Positions 24,097 to 34,600 of a stretch of 58,591 nucleotides of DNA are shown here, one piece after another (position 1 is the stretch's first letter; every line of letters starts with the position of its first letter). The position numbers and the translations under genes are program-made. The stretch is from positions 1-58,591 of the forward strand of contig JAGCDZ010000107.1 in assembly GCA_017650905.1 (NCBI GenBank), written 5' to 3'. The DNA is from Prevotella sp. (GTDB lineage: Bacteria; Bacteroidota; Bacteroidia; Bacteroidales; Bacteroidaceae). The notes under the pieces are model-generated. The model was not told the origin of the DNA. It did no database searches and was given only the letters and a program-made list of their open reading frames with translations.

Positions 24097-25635
24097 TTAC
24101 TTATTCAGTTTCGGAACATACTTCACAGACTCGCCATCGCTGGCCTTCAACACATTGGCGAACTTCTGGGGTGATATCTCAACAGGCCCATGCATAAACT
24201 CGGGGATATTATAGCACTTCATGAACTGACGGTGGTAATCGGGATCGGCCTGTGGCAGTTCGAAAGGCTTGCTGCCCTTGCCATCGGCATCGACATGTGC
24301 AAAGAACGGACGGGTGAAGCTGCCATCATCGCGGCGGCTGCTGAAAACTACCCAGCGACCATTGCTCGACCAGGCATGATAGCTCTCCGTCTCGGGTGAG
24401 TTGATCTCGTCCATAGGTCTCACCTCGCCACTGGTGAGATCGAGCAGATAGAGGTCAGCCTCACGGTGCCAGATATGGAAGACGCCATAATGACCTAAAG
24501 TGAACATCAGATAGCGGCCGTCGGGCGAAATACGTGGCAGAGTGGCACTCTTATTCAGACTGTCAGCCTGAAATACCAGTTCCCGGGGACCGAACTGGTA
24601 GGTGTCGGGATTGAACGATTTCTTATAGATATTGTATTTGACTTCCTGATACCTGTGAACGACCTCATTATCATGAGAAATCGTATCGCGGAACTCGAAA
24701 TGGGCACTGCAATAATAGACCGTCTTACCATCTGGCGCCCAACAAGGGAACACCTCAAACTCGCTTTCTTCGCTCTCGATATTCGTCACCTCGTTCTTCT
24801 TCACATCATAGGCAATCAGGTCGCTCACCGCATCGAACACTTCGATTCGATTGGCCTTTCGTGTATGGAAGCTCTGACTGGTCTTGTTGGTGGAATAGAC
24901 AATCAGCGGGAGCCAGGGGTGCCAAGCGGGATAGACACCAGCAGAAAGGATGGAGTCGTTGCGCATATTGATCTTGCTCAGTTTGCCGTCGTAAGCGATG
25001 ACGGTACCCCCATGGAACTGACGGGCATGGAACTGCATGCGGCGGGGATTATACTGCTGGAAATTATGACAGTTGACACACTGACCCGTGGTTTCCTTAC
25101 CACAAAGCATATTGTTGACCATCACATTTTCATCGTAATTCTCCAGGCAACGCTGATTCAGAGTCAACTCCTCATAGGCGACATAACTCGGCGAAATGAG
25201 TCGGTAACTAAGGTAAGGGTCTATGCTGTCAGGGGAAACGGTGATATGAAAGGGTTTATATCGCCACCACTCCTCATTGAGCCGGACAAACACTTCAACA
25301 TCGATATCCTTGCCAACGGCCTTGTTGACCAATTCACGCCAGTCGTCTATCTCTGGCTGTACGGCCTGACCGCCACATACCAGTTGATGTTCACCCACCG
25401 TGAAGCGTGCCACTATCTCGTCGCAGGAATCATTCATCTCAAAGGTCAGTGGGGCGATGTTGACAGGTATCGTCACGTCCACATAATCCGGATAGATACG
25501 GGGTGCCTTTTTGATGTCGGTAAACTGCGCGGGCACCGAGGCATTATGACAAGACGAGGAGAGAAGGAGTAAGGAGAGAAGGAGTAAGGAGGATACACTC
25601 CCACACCATCTGTTTATGTTTATCTTAGTAATCAT
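24097..25635 (-). CDS. TolB-like beta-propeller lipoprotein with CxxCH motif
   Basis: A 512-residue lipoprotein (lipobox ending LLSSSC, Cys29). After an N-terminal beta region, Cys186-Val-Asn-Cys189-His190 (GQCVNCHNF) forms a CxxCH motif, the classical haem c attachment site. Several WD40/PD40-like propeller blades follow: AGVYPAWHPWLPLIVYST, EFEVFPCWAPDGKTVYYCSA, LPRISPDGRYLMFTLG, YHAWSSNGRWVVFSSRRDDGS. It could be a surface or periplasmic sensor or scaffold. Whether haem is really bound is unproven. The signal-peptide codons carry a 15-bp tandem duplication, and the leader before the ATG is an 8-copy heptamer array. Middle gene of the operon. Confidence 0.8.
   Translation of the reverse strand: MITKININRWCGSVSSLLLLSLLLLSSSCHNASVPAQFTDIKKAPRIYPDYVDVTIPVNIAPLTFEMNDSCDEIVARFTVGEHQLVCGGQAVQPEIDDWRELVNKAVGKDIDVEVFVRLNEEWWRYKPFHITVSPDSIDPYLSYRLISPSYVAYEELTLNQRCLENYDENVMVNNMLCGKETTGQCVNCHNFQQYNPRRMQFHARQFHGGTVIAYDGKLSKINMRNDSILSAGVYPAWHPWLPLIVYSTNKTSQSFHTRKANRIEVFDAVSDLIAYDVKKNEVTNIESEESEFEVFPCWAPDGKTVYYCSAHFEFRDTISHDNEVVHRYQEVKYNIYKKSFNPDTYQFGPRELVFQADSLNKSATLPRISPDGRYLMFTLGHYGVFHIWHREADLYLLDLTSGEVRPMDEINSPETESYHAWSSNGRWVVFSSRRDDGSFTRPFFAHVDADGKGSKPFELPQADPDYHRQFMKCYNIPEFMHGPVEISPQKFANVLKASDGESVKYVPKLNK
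25561..25590. repeat. 15-bp perfect tandem duplication in signal-peptide codons
   Basis: GAGAAGGAGTAAGGA twice in tandem. On the coding strand it gives LLLLS-LLLLS in the lipoprotein signal peptide. A 16-base word within it also occurs at 41910 and 50546, in signal peptides of SusD proteins. Confidence 0.9.
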
Positions 25636-25636
25636 C

Positions 25637-25692
25637 TGTAAACTGTAAACTATAAACTATAAACTGTAAACTATAAACTGTAACCTATAAAC
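25637..25692. repeat. Eight-copy heptamer array TRTAAAC
   Basis: Eight consecutive heptamers, TGTAAAC or TATAAAC with one TGTAACC, fill nearly all the space between the DUF6057-like gene and the propeller lipoprotein start. The same heptamers, in the same orientation relative to the gene, occur before the SusD gene at 50486. Confidence 0.9.
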
Positions 25693-25694
25693 TA

Positions 25695-27587
25695 TTAATA
25701 CATATTCAGGTCGTGGACAAAGAAATAGTTGTAATAGAAGGTATGGCCGAAGCGAGCATAGAAGATGGGGCGCATCTCATCCTCGCTGGGACTTGTAGCA
25801 TTGTTAGCCAAATCCATAAACGCTGCGTAGTCGCGCTTCACCTGTTCGTCAAATGGCATTTGGCTGATATCGACCTCATGCTCCAGGCTGCCATAAAGAT
25901 AAGCCGCTTCCTGATAATGCGTTGGCATACGCTGTCCTGGATGACTGTTCGCATATTCAAAGAATCGGGGCCAGAACATCTGGATATCCTTCATCCATAA
26001 AGCTGATAATAGCGACTGTTCCTGATAGAGTTTGTCGTCGCTGTGACTTCTCACGAATCGTTCCATGATAAACTTCTCGACCATCATCTGGTCAGAACCC
26101 AGATAATCCCCTCCCGTCATCAGCTGGAAGATTGGAGCAAACTCCTTACTGGATTTCAATTGGTCGGGACGGTCGATATAACGCTCATATTTCTCTGCCC
26201 AAGCCTTGTGATAACGGGTATGTTTCAGCAGCGATGCATATTTACGGGCCTCTTGGTTTTCACCAGTCACGAGGGCACAACGCATCAGATATTTCAGGTA
26301 TTCAGCACGCCATCCGAACTCGACACCCTGTTCCAGACACCAGCGATGACAGTAGTTGGCGAGACCATAATTATAATACATACCATAGCCCACGACCTGC
26401 ATCATACGTACCGGAACAGGGGAATCGCAAAGTTTCGAACCCTCGATATAGTGATACATCTCATCGCCCTGACGACCGAGCCGGAACAGAGCCAAGTTGC
26501 GCATCATGACGATAGCACGCGTAGGCTCCACATCATCTCCTGCCTCCTCATTCAACACACCCTGCCAGTCGAGGTTCTCCATGCACTGCTGCATACGGAA
26601 TTCCTTGTGAAAGTTATGATCCTTATACCAGAAGCGGTAGACGCTATAACCAGCCACTGCCACAAGAGCCAGATGAATACCGAGCCACAAAGCGAGCCCT
26701 CTGTCTATGGATTTCTTTCCCTTGCTTCCAGACTTCTTCCTTCTTACCTCATCCTTCTTCCCTCTTACCTCTTCCATCTTCCATCTTCCATCCATCAATG
26801 CCAGGAATACCAGCGAAGCGGCAAGAACATAATAAGGAATATAATAAGCAGGCAGTTCTTTGTCTACCCAATACATTGGTATGCCTGTCCACCAGATGTT
26901 ATGAATACCGGTCTGACAGAATACATAATTATAACAGAACAGCGGCCAGAACACTATCGACAGGACGGCGACCACCGAGCCTATGATGCGATAAGCCTGC
27001 GTCAGTCTATCCATGCGCCATAGGAGCACTCCCATCAGCAACGTGGCAAAAAGGCCATATATGCCAATCAGCGGATAGAGCACACCTGTGCTGACAAACA
27101 TATATACAGATTGCAAGTGATATTTTGCAGGCAGTAGCCTGAACAGCCATACAGACAGTACAGCCACTGTAGTGCCGATTGCCGCAGCAAAGAAATGGCC
27201 ACGCAACTTCAGATAATAGATCCAATAGCCCACATCCATATTCATGATGATGACTGCAGCCAAAGGAATGAGCAATACGGCAGTCCACTTGACGGGTATA
27301 CGGAAGGTGCGCCAGATGACCATCAACAGCACCGCCCACCACAATGTCAGCAGCGTCACACCCCATGCCGGATGATAGAAAAACTCCGTAAAATAGCAGC
27401 CGATCCACGTCAGCAGCCAGCCCGATGTCACCATCTGCTGTTTCAGAAACAGCGGCGTGTCCAAGAAGAGATTCATTTCCTGCGCCTTCCACAAGAATCC
27501 CTGCTCATAAACAAGCAGACAGCAGGCAGTCGTCAGCAGAGCCACCACGACCAAAGCAGGACTTAATAGTTTCAGTTTATCCTTCAT
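25695..27587 (-). CDS. DUF6057-like multi-pass membrane protein
   Basis: A 630-residue protein whose N-terminal half (to about residue 330) has around ten membrane helices and whose C-terminal half is soluble and helical. I believe it matches the Bacteroidetes DUF6057 family, known only as an uncharacterised membrane protein. The soluble half has tetratricopeptide-like helices (FRMQQCMENLDWQGVLNEEAGD, EQGVEFGWRAEYLKYLMRCAL). A cytoplasmic basic linker (RWKMEEVRGKKDEVRRKK) is encoded by a short repeat. It begins the minus-strand operon with the propeller lipoprotein and the CotH-like kinase, so the three may form one envelope complex (inference). Confidence 0.75.
   Translation of the reverse strand: MKDKLKLLSPALVVVALLTTACCLLVYEQGFLWKAQEMNLFLDTPLFLKQQMVTSGWLLTWIGCYFTEFFYHPAWGVTLLTLWWAVLLMVIWRTFRIPVKWTAVLLIPLAAVIIMNMDVGYWIYYLKLRGHFFAAAIGTTVAVLSVWLFRLLPAKYHLQSVYMFVSTGVLYPLIGIYGLFATLLMGVLLWRMDRLTQAYRIIGSVVAVLSIVFWPLFCYNYVFCQTGIHNIWWTGIPMYWVDKELPAYYIPYYVLAASLVFLALMDGRWKMEEVRGKKDEVRRKKSGSKGKKSIDRGLALWLGIHLALVAVAGYSVYRFWYKDHNFHKEFRMQQCMENLDWQGVLNEEAGDDVEPTRAIVMMRNLALFRLGRQGDEMYHYIEGSKLCDSPVPVRMMQVVGYGMYYNYGLANYCHRWCLEQGVEFGWRAEYLKYLMRCALVTGENQEARKYASLLKHTRYHKAWAEKYERYIDRPDQLKSSKEFAPIFQLMTGGDYLGSDQMMVEKFIMERFVRSHSDDKLYQEQSLLSALWMKDIQMFWPRFFEYANSHPGQRMPTHYQEAAYLYGSLEHEVDISQMPFDEQVKRDYAAFMDLANNATSPSEDEMRPIFYARFGHTFYYNYFFVHDLNMY
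26771..26795. repeat. Heptamer repeat CTTCCAT in the DUF6057-like gene
   Basis: Three tandem CTTCCAT units plus a partial fourth, within a longer pyrimidine-rich stretch from about 26735. It encodes the charged linker between membrane segments. Confidence 0.8.
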
Positions 27588-27613
27588 TTCCTTGTTAATT
27601 GCGATATCGGCTG

Positions 27614-27621
27614 CAAAGATA
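27614..27621 (-). promoter_or_regulatory. -7 box of the DUF6057 operon
   Basis: The minus strand reads TATCTTTG 26 bases before the ATG. Its -33 region lies inside the terminator hairpin of the upstream gene. Confidence 0.6.
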
Positions 27622-27626
27622 CAAAA

Positions 27627-27654
27627 AAAGTGGCGAACCGAAGCCCGCCACTTT
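27627..27654 (-). terminator. Terminator of the large surface protein gene
   Basis: AAAGTGGCG and CGCCACTTT pair perfectly around a 10-base loop, with T/A runs on both sides, so it can act in either direction. It lies 17 bases after the stop at 27672. Confidence 0.85.
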
Positions 27655-27671
27655 CGTTTTTTTTCTAAAAT

Positions 27672-30600
27672 TTACTTCACAATGACCTTATCTGTCTGGA
27701 TAGAACCATCGCTCATCACCTTCTTCACAATCGTGATACCCTTCTGGGCCTTGGTCAGGCGACGACCATTGAGGTCGAAGATCTGGATAGCACGAACCTT
27801 AGCTGCAGCAGGCGCATCGAGTGTCTCGATACCGGCAGCAACCTCGTTATAGAGAGCGTTGTAGTCAACACCAGCAGCACTGGTCATCAGGACGTGTACC
27901 CACTCCAGGAACGGCTGAGATACCGTACCAGACCTGAAGCCAAGGGTCAGGACACCATCGGTAACAACGATGTTCTCAACGACTCTATCCCAACCACTGT
28001 TATCAACCTGAGCATAACCGGCAGTATTGACATCCACATTGAACTCAGCACCTTCCTCAACAGCAGGAGTCTCAGAAGTCTTCACATAGACATAAGTACC
28101 ATCTGATTCGCCAGAGTTATCATTTGCGTTAAACTGAATGGTGTAGACACCTGCTGGCAGGTCAGTGATGGTCTGCTCAACACCACATTGAGCGTGCCAC
28201 TGCAGATAGATGCAGCAGTCCTCAACATAAGGAGTCTTCGTATTGTGAGAAACATTACCGTCCCAGCTGCTCCAAGCTGTAGGATTACCGGAAACAGTCG
28301 TCCAACCAGGAACCTCTGTTGTGTATTCACGCGCATAGAGGTTCGGGTTCTTCACGAATACAGACATATCGATAGAGACAGCTTTCATCTCCGGATTCTC
28401 AGGATCTGAGTTATCCAGCTTCTCGAAGATGTTCTCACCATCCTTCAGCTTACCATAGACGTCGGCCTTGATATACTTCTTCACCTCCTCAGCCAGATCA
28501 TCATCGTCGTCAAGGGCATTGAAAGCCTGGGCAACAGGATAAGAATCCTCAGCATGACCCAGAGCCTTCAGCGTCTCAGCACCTAAGCGCAGACGCTCAA
28601 CCAAAGCAGCTACACCAGTGGTATTTCTCTGAGAAGCACCTGTGGTGAACAGTTTGGCTGTCGTATTAACGATGTCAGTCAGTTCAGCAACAGCATCTTT
28701 CAGCTGTGCGTCGTCCTTCAACACGTCGAAGGTATAGTGCTTCTGCCAGTTGGGCTCTTCCTCTGTACCATCGTTCAGCATCTCAGATACACCATGATAT
28801 TTATCAACAAGCGCCTTAAGCTCAGCAAACATCGGCAGGCTCACGAACTTTGTGGGAACACCTGTGTTGCTGGGGTTCTCGTTCTGACGTACAACATCGC
28901 TACCATCTTTAATCAACTTGTCGTAACTGTTGCAGAGATCAACGTGGTCAATCAGGGCAGTTCTGCTGTTGTCAAGCAGTTCAACAGCACCGTAGCACTC
29001 AGAGGGAGAAGTATAGCTATCCTTCTCAGCCTCAACCTTGGCAATAGCATCGTTCAGGGCAGTCTGGGCAGGTCCGTCATAGCGCTCAGCAGCGTTATCA
29101 GCCTGAGTCGTCTTAGCTTTCTCCAGAGCCTCAGCGACAGCGATTGTCTCAACAATACCGAATGAGCTTGGAATATAACCGAATTTCACGTTAGCAAGCA
29201 GCAGTTCATGCCAGGTTTCACCAGCATCTTCACCGTCAGCATTATTAGCTACCACGAAGCGCAGTTCATAGTCGCCAGCAGTTGTGGGAGTAAACTCAAA
29301 AGTGTAAGCCGAAGAATTCTTCACAGCATTCTTTGTGCCATTGACGTCAGGATTACAGGTTACAGTCTGAACGAACTGCTCTTCACCTGCAGCGTTGAGA
29401 ATCACCACCTTCAGATACTCACCACTTGCCTTCCAACGGGCAGTATTGAATGTAAGCGTGTATTTCTTACCGGCTTCCATCGTCAGCTTGTGCTCATCGT
29501 CGTTGAAACCGTAAGTCAGGTAATTAGTACGCATGTAAAGCGCACCGGTGAAGTCACCACCAGCAGCGAAGTCATTGAAGAAACGACCGCCTCCACTATA
29601 GTTACCGCCTGCAACACGTTCCTCCATGTTATCTGCATAGAGTTTGAAGCCCTCAGGAACAGAATTGTTAGCGCAGGTATTGAAATAGCTCAGCGGAATC
29701 AGCTCAATAGCCACATCGGTAGGATCAGGAGCGCCTACACTGAACACGTAAGTCGTGTCGGTATAGATACTCTCATCAAGAATCATCTCAGGATAAACCT
29801 TCGTGACATTGATGGTGTGCAAGCCATCAGACAGGTCTGCACCAGCGTAAGTCATTGTGATTTCCTCAACAAAGCCATCTGCAGGGCTAATAGTCAGAGC
29901 CTTGCCATCAAGCTTAGCAACAATCTGGGCAGCATCAGCCTTCTTATCAAACTTTACCTTGAACTCCTTCAGATCACTCTTGATGTTAAACGAGCCCTGC
30001 TCAGGATATGCAGCCACGATAGTAGGAGCCAGCATCATGTAAGGATAGATGTCGTCATAACCATCATCAAGATAGTCGTTATAGTCTGCGATCTCGTCAA
30101 CATTAGGAATAGCCTGACCAGCGTTAGGACCACCAGCATATTTCAGCTGCATAGCGCCAGCAGCATTGTTATAGGTGACATGAATCTCATCCGTATCGCT
30201 AAAGCCTTCATCCAAGAAGATATAGAAACGACCGTCTTCATAACCCTCAATAGAGGTAAAGCTTACTTCCTGTCCATTCACCAGAACCTTAGCATTCTCA
30301 TTGGGGAACATAATACGCTTCGCACCAGCAGCCTTGCACAACTCAGGAATGTTAGTCTCGAAACCGAAGTCAATCTGGATAAAGTCAGACTTGAACTCAG
30401 CAGTTGTTCCATACTTCCAAATCTCGAACTTAATGTTGTCGAAATAGTAATTATTGGCAGCAGCCAATTCGTTCAGGTTGAAAGCAATAGAGGTAAATAA
30501 TCCGCCCTTGTCGTTAGGGCCTGCCTGCTGAGCTGTTACCACATCTTCCTTAGTGAATGTCTCCCAATCGGTCAGGAAATTCAGATTACCCAGCATTTCA

Positions 30601-31442
30601 TAGTGAATATAATCACTAGGTTCAGCATGTGCCTGCGTACTTACTGTAGCCTCAGTATCGGCACGATAATTAAACGATACGCGATACTTGGTACCCTCAG
30701 GAACAATCTCATTGAAACGGAACCAGAACTGATTATCCCATGCGTTAGCAACTTTTTCAGTAGCAGCAACCAGAATACCACGACTACCATCAACACCCAC
30801 GCCATCTTCGATTATAGAGTTTTCAACAGCACCGTCGGCAATTTTCGTAAAGAAACTGCTGTTATCGTCACCTTCCATATTGCTGTTGTTAATCAGATTA
30901 ACCCAGCCTACCTGCTTCTCCTTACCCTTGCGGATCACTACCATGCTTGTAATAGTAACATTAGCCCAGTTGTCACCCTTAATGGCATGCAAATGTGCAA
31001 AGCCCTTCTCATTGACAATCTGCTTCAGGTCAACAGTCAGGACGCCATCTTGGTCGGTAAAGTACTTGCCTGCCCAAGATGAAGCACACTTGGGATACTC
31101 AATCAGGTGAGATTCAGTCTCAGTGGCATTGAACTGTCCCTCATCCTGGTCACGGTTCATCATCACACGGGGTTTGCCTTCGGTGTAGGTGATTACCAAC
31201 TGATCAAAGCCAGACAGATCAGCCCAAGCGTTTACCGAGCTATCACCGTAAGGCTGACCGGTAGGTTCACCGATTACCCATGCGGGAGTAATCTGTGTGT
31301 TCTTAGGAGCATCCAACCCCCAAAGACCGGCCTCATGCGCCCAGAAGGGAACTTCCTCTAAGGAGATCTCCTCTGCACTTACATTCATTGCACCCAGCAT
31401 CATCATTGCCAGAGCAAGAAACATTTGGTAAATTTTTCTCAT
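27672..31442 (-). CDS. Large secreted multidomain surface protein with C-terminal sorting-type tail
   Basis: A 1256-residue exported protein with signal peptide (MRKIYQMFLALAMMMLGAMNVSAE). Order of parts: a beta-sandwich region ending near 335 (NNYYFDNIKFEIW, like carbohydrate-binding modules); an Ig-like domain from ~480 (APTIVAAYPEQGSFNI); a second binding-module-like region (~600-760, KKYTLTFNTARWK); a helical region (~765-1005) with FIVAR-like helices; a third beta module from ~1030 (PAGVYTIQFNANDNSG); and a tail RAIQIFDLNGRRLTKAQKG followed by KVMSDGSIQTDKVIVK, like type IX-type sorting tails in Prevotella. No catalytic motif is seen. It is probably a surface glycan-binding or adhesin-like protein. 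The nearby sensor gene has its own terminator between them. Confidence 0.75.
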   Translation of the reverse strand: MRKIYQMFLALAMMMLGAMNVSAEEISLEEVPFWAHEAGLWGLDAPKNTQITPAWVIGEPTGQPYGDSSVNAWADLSGFDQLVITYTEGKPRVMMNRDQDEGQFNATETESHLIEYPKCASSWAGKYFTDQDGVLTVDLKQIVNEKGFAHLHAIKGDNWANVTITSMVVIRKGKEKQVGWVNLINNSNMEGDDNSSFFTKIADGAVENSIIEDGVGVDGSRGILVAATEKVANAWDNQFWFRFNEIVPEGTKYRVSFNYRADTEATVSTQAHAEPSDYIHYEMLGNLNFLTDWETFTKEDVVTAQQAGPNDKGGLFTSIAFNLNELAAANNYYFDNIKFEIWKYGTTAEFKSDFIQIDFGFETNIPELCKAAGAKRIMFPNENAKVLVNGQEVSFTSIEGYEDGRFYIFLDEGFSDTDEIHVTYNNAAGAMQLKYAGGPNAGQAIPNVDEIADYNDYLDDGYDDIYPYMMLAPTIVAAYPEQGSFNIKSDLKEFKVKFDKKADAAQIVAKLDGKALTISPADGFVEEITMTYAGADLSDGLHTINVTKVYPEMILDESIYTDTTYVFSVGAPDPTDVAIELIPLSYFNTCANNSVPEGFKLYADNMEERVAGGNYSGGGRFFNDFAAGGDFTGALYMRTNYLTYGFNDDEHKLTMEAGKKYTLTFNTARWKASGEYLKVVILNAAGEEQFVQTVTCNPDVNGTKNAVKNSSAYTFEFTPTTAGDYELRFVVANNADGEDAGETWHELLLANVKFGYIPSSFGIVETIAVAEALEKAKTTQADNAAERYDGPAQTALNDAIAKVEAEKDSYTSPSECYGAVELLDNSRTALIDHVDLCNSYDKLIKDGSDVVRQNENPSNTGVPTKFVSLPMFAELKALVDKYHGVSEMLNDGTEEEPNWQKHYTFDVLKDDAQLKDAVAELTDIVNTTAKLFTTGASQRNTTGVAALVERLRLGAETLKALGHAEDSYPVAQAFNALDDDDDLAEEVKKYIKADVYGKLKDGENIFEKLDNSDPENPEMKAVSIDMSVFVKNPNLYAREYTTEVPGWTTVSGNPTAWSSWDGNVSHNTKTPYVEDCCIYLQWHAQCGVEQTITDLPAGVYTIQFNANDNSGESDGTYVYVKTSETPAVEEGAEFNVDVNTAGYAQVDNSGWDRVVENIVVTDGVLTLGFRSGTVSQPFLEWVHVLMTSAAGVDYNALYNEVAAGIETLDAPAAAKVRAIQIFDLNGRRLTKAQKGITIVKKVMSDGSIQTDKVIVK

Positions 31443-31491
31443 GTTGTTAAAGTTTTAAATGAAAGTTAATAAAAAATTGAAATTTCTGCTG

Positions 31492-31499
31492 CAAAGGTA
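31492..31499 (-). promoter_or_regulatory. -7 box of the large surface protein gene
   Basis: The minus strand reads TACCTTTG 49 bases before the ATG; no clear -33 box is seen. Regulation by an activator is possible. Confidence 0.55.
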
Positions 31500-31564
31500 T
31501 ATAATAACCTACATACACGTTTTTCCAATTGTTTCATTTGCTTTCATTTTTGTGTTCAAATAAC

Positions 31565-31601
31565 AAAAATCCCGCCTTTGTCTATGAAAAGCGGGATTTT
31601 T
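31565..31601 (-). terminator. Terminator of the hybrid sensor gene
   Basis: AAAAATCCCGC and GCGGGATTTTT form an 11-bp perfect stem with a 15-base loop, 20 bases after the sensor stop codon. It can act in both directions. Confidence 0.9.
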
Positions 31602-31621
31602 GAAAAGAAATGAGACAAATA

Positions 31622-34600
31622 TTAAACACCTGCCTCCCGTTCTGCATACTCCGATGGTGCCACACCGAAATGCTTACGGAAAATGGTGGAGAAGTGGGCC
31701 AGATTGGAGAATCCCACCGTATAGGCTACCTGTGTCACGTTAATCTTTTGCTCCTTCAGAAGCCTTGCAGCCTGCTCTAAGCGGATATTGCGGATAAATT
31801 CGCTGGTGGAGATGCCCGTGAGTTCCTTCATCTTACGATGTAGCTGCACGCGGCTGATACCCACTTCCTGAGTCAGGCGTTCCACATTGAAGTCGCTGTC
31901 AGAGATATTCTTATTAATACACTTCATGATACGTTCCATCAACACCTCGTCGTTACCACGAACCTCCGGCTGGTCCACTTTGTCGGCTTGTGCCTGCTGG
32001 GCGCCCGAATACTTACCTTTCAGTCGAAGGCGGCTCTGCACCAGATTCTCAATCACCATGTGCAACTCTTCCATGTCAAAAGGCTTTGCCAGGAAAGCGT
32101 CAGCGCCACGTTCCAAACCTTCCAAACGGTTGGCTACATCGGCCTTGGAGGTGAGCATAATCACCGGTATATGCGAGATGTTGATGTTGGTCTTGACCAT
32201 CCGTAGCATGGTAAAGCCGTCCATCTCGGGCATCATTACATCGCTCACCACGACATCGTATTCATTGGTCAGCAGTTCTTTCAGACCTTCCTTGCCATTC
32301 GGACAGATGCCGAACTTATAATACCGACCCAGTTCCGATGACACGTAACGTGCCATCTCCAAGTCATCGTCGACAATGAGGACACGATATTTCGAAGAGG
32401 ACGTCTTTGCCCGACTCAACTGAACAATCTCTGTCTGTGATTCCAATTCTTCCGGTTTTAGATGGTCCTTACCCAGTGGCAGACGGACAGTAAAGACAGC
32501 ACCATTGGTATCTGTACGATTATGAGCCTCAATGGTTCCGTGGTGCATAGCGACAATCATCTTACACAAGTTCAGGCCAATGCCCGTACCATCAATATGA
32601 ATCCGACGGGAGTTGCTGCCTTGGTAGAAGCGGTCGAAGATATGTTTCAAACTATCTTCATCAATACCCACGCCATTATCTGAAACGGAGAGCTCGAGAG
32701 AATCCTCCAGACTTTTCAGGCCTACTACCACCTCACCACCGTCATTGCAGTATTTAAAGGCATTGGAGAGCAGATTGGAAATCACCTTGTCGAATTGTGT
32801 CCTATCGATCCAGGCATCCAGATGGTCCAGTCCTTCATGATCAAAAGTGAAATGGATATTACGCTCCTTGGCTGGGAAATCGAACATCCTGCAAACACCT
32901 TCAGTAAAGGCAACGATATCGGTCTGTTGGCAATGGAGTTGCATCTGCTGTTTATCAATCTTACGCACGTCAAGAATCTGATTCACCAGATTCAGGATAC
33001 GCTGGGCATTATGCTCAATGGTATCAACGGCAGGATTACCCATTCCCGACTGGTCGTTACCTACCCGTAGCCTTTCAGCCTTGATTTTCTTCAAAGCCGA
33101 TAGGATGATGGTCAGCGGAGAACGGATATCATGGGTAGCATTGATGAGGAACTTCATCTTCTCCTCATCCATCTGCCTATTCGCCCTGCGACGATAGCTG
33201 TAAGCCATAAAGCCAACGAGAGCTATAAGTGCCAGCAGATAAAGGAAATAGGCCAGCGTCGTACGATACCAAGGCGGCGTCACTTCGATGGTAATGGTCT
33301 TTGTAGCTGAACAAAGGTCACCGGCACGTGCCCGCACTTGAATCGGATATTCACCAGGCTGCAGATGACTCAACTGGATGACATTAATGCCCTGAGGATT
33401 CCGTACCCATGAGCCACTACCCACGCAATATTCATAGGCAACGCTACGCGGATTGTTAAAGTCGAGCAGTGAGAATTCCAGTGTCAAATCCGTCTCCATA
33501 TAAGATACTTTGAAACGGTCGGAGCCAATGACAGGCCTCGACTCATGTCCAGCGATGGTGAAACCAGTCAGCTGCACATCTTTCAGTTCAGTCCTGCTGC
33601 TCACCACATTCGACGGGCGGAAACCGACCAGGCCGTCGTTGGTGGCAAAATAGATAAAATCGTCATCGGTATGGAGTCCCACACAGTTGACATACTCCCT
33701 CGTAATCAGACCATTGCCATTGACATGGCTGACATATGTATTCTTACTGACATCATACTGCCAAAGCCCCATCGGCGTGGAACACCAGATATCGCCATTG
33801 TCAGCCTCAACGATGTAGCCTATCACCTTGTCACTCATCGCCTCTACAAGCTGCGGCTCTGCAGAATCCTTATAAACATACAACCCCTCATCCGTACCTA
33901 TCAGGATTTCACCGCGACTCGTAGCACAAAGGGAGTTGCACTTCACATGCGTCAACTGCTGCAGCCACCCTTGCGACAGGAAACTATCAGTTTTAGGGTC
34001 ATAGCACGACAAACCATCAGAGGTAGCCAGCCAGATACGACCTTCCTGATCGGGCAGCATGGCCAACACCCAGTCATTGCAGATATGGCCGCGCAGCGAA
34101 TCGCGGTCGGCAGAACGGAAATTGCGCAATTCTCCTGTCTTCGGATTATAGATACAGAAGCCTCTGGAGTAAGTCGAGATATAGATATTACCGGTATCGT
34201 CGCTGGTCATATCATTAAACTTGTCGCAATCGAAGGTAACCTGCTTCTGGCTGCGGCCCGTAGCAGGGTCGTAGGCATAAAGGGCATCGCCAGTGCCTAC
34301 CCAATAGCGTTTCTGCTTGTCGCGGAAGATAAATTCCGGATTCGGTGGACAGACAGGTTTGGCCACGATACGACCCTGACGGTTGAAACCGTAGATACCA
34401 TTACCCTGAACCGTTACCCAGATCATACCACCGTCGCCCTCACAAACCGATGACACCGTTGAACCAATGTCCACACCTTGGGCGCTGAAACTCATGGTTC
34501 TGAACTGGGGAGGGATATGACGCAAATGAACCAAGCCCTTGGAATAACAGGCAATCCACAGATTACCGTTGCGATCTTCGTTGATATCCCATATCTTGGC

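Noticed and set aside
25637-25692. Heptamer array as a CRISPR array
   Set aside because: Units are 7 bases without spacers; CRISPR repeats are 23-47 bases with unique spacers.
29208-30500. A 430-codon open frame on the plus strand within the large surface protein gene
   Set aside because: It lies entirely antisense to a gene with clear signal peptide and domain structure, and shows no domain or promoter of its own.
27672-31442. Large surface protein as a glycoside hydrolase
   Set aside because: Several binding-module-like and Ig-like regions are visible, but no catalytic motif of a known hydrolase family.
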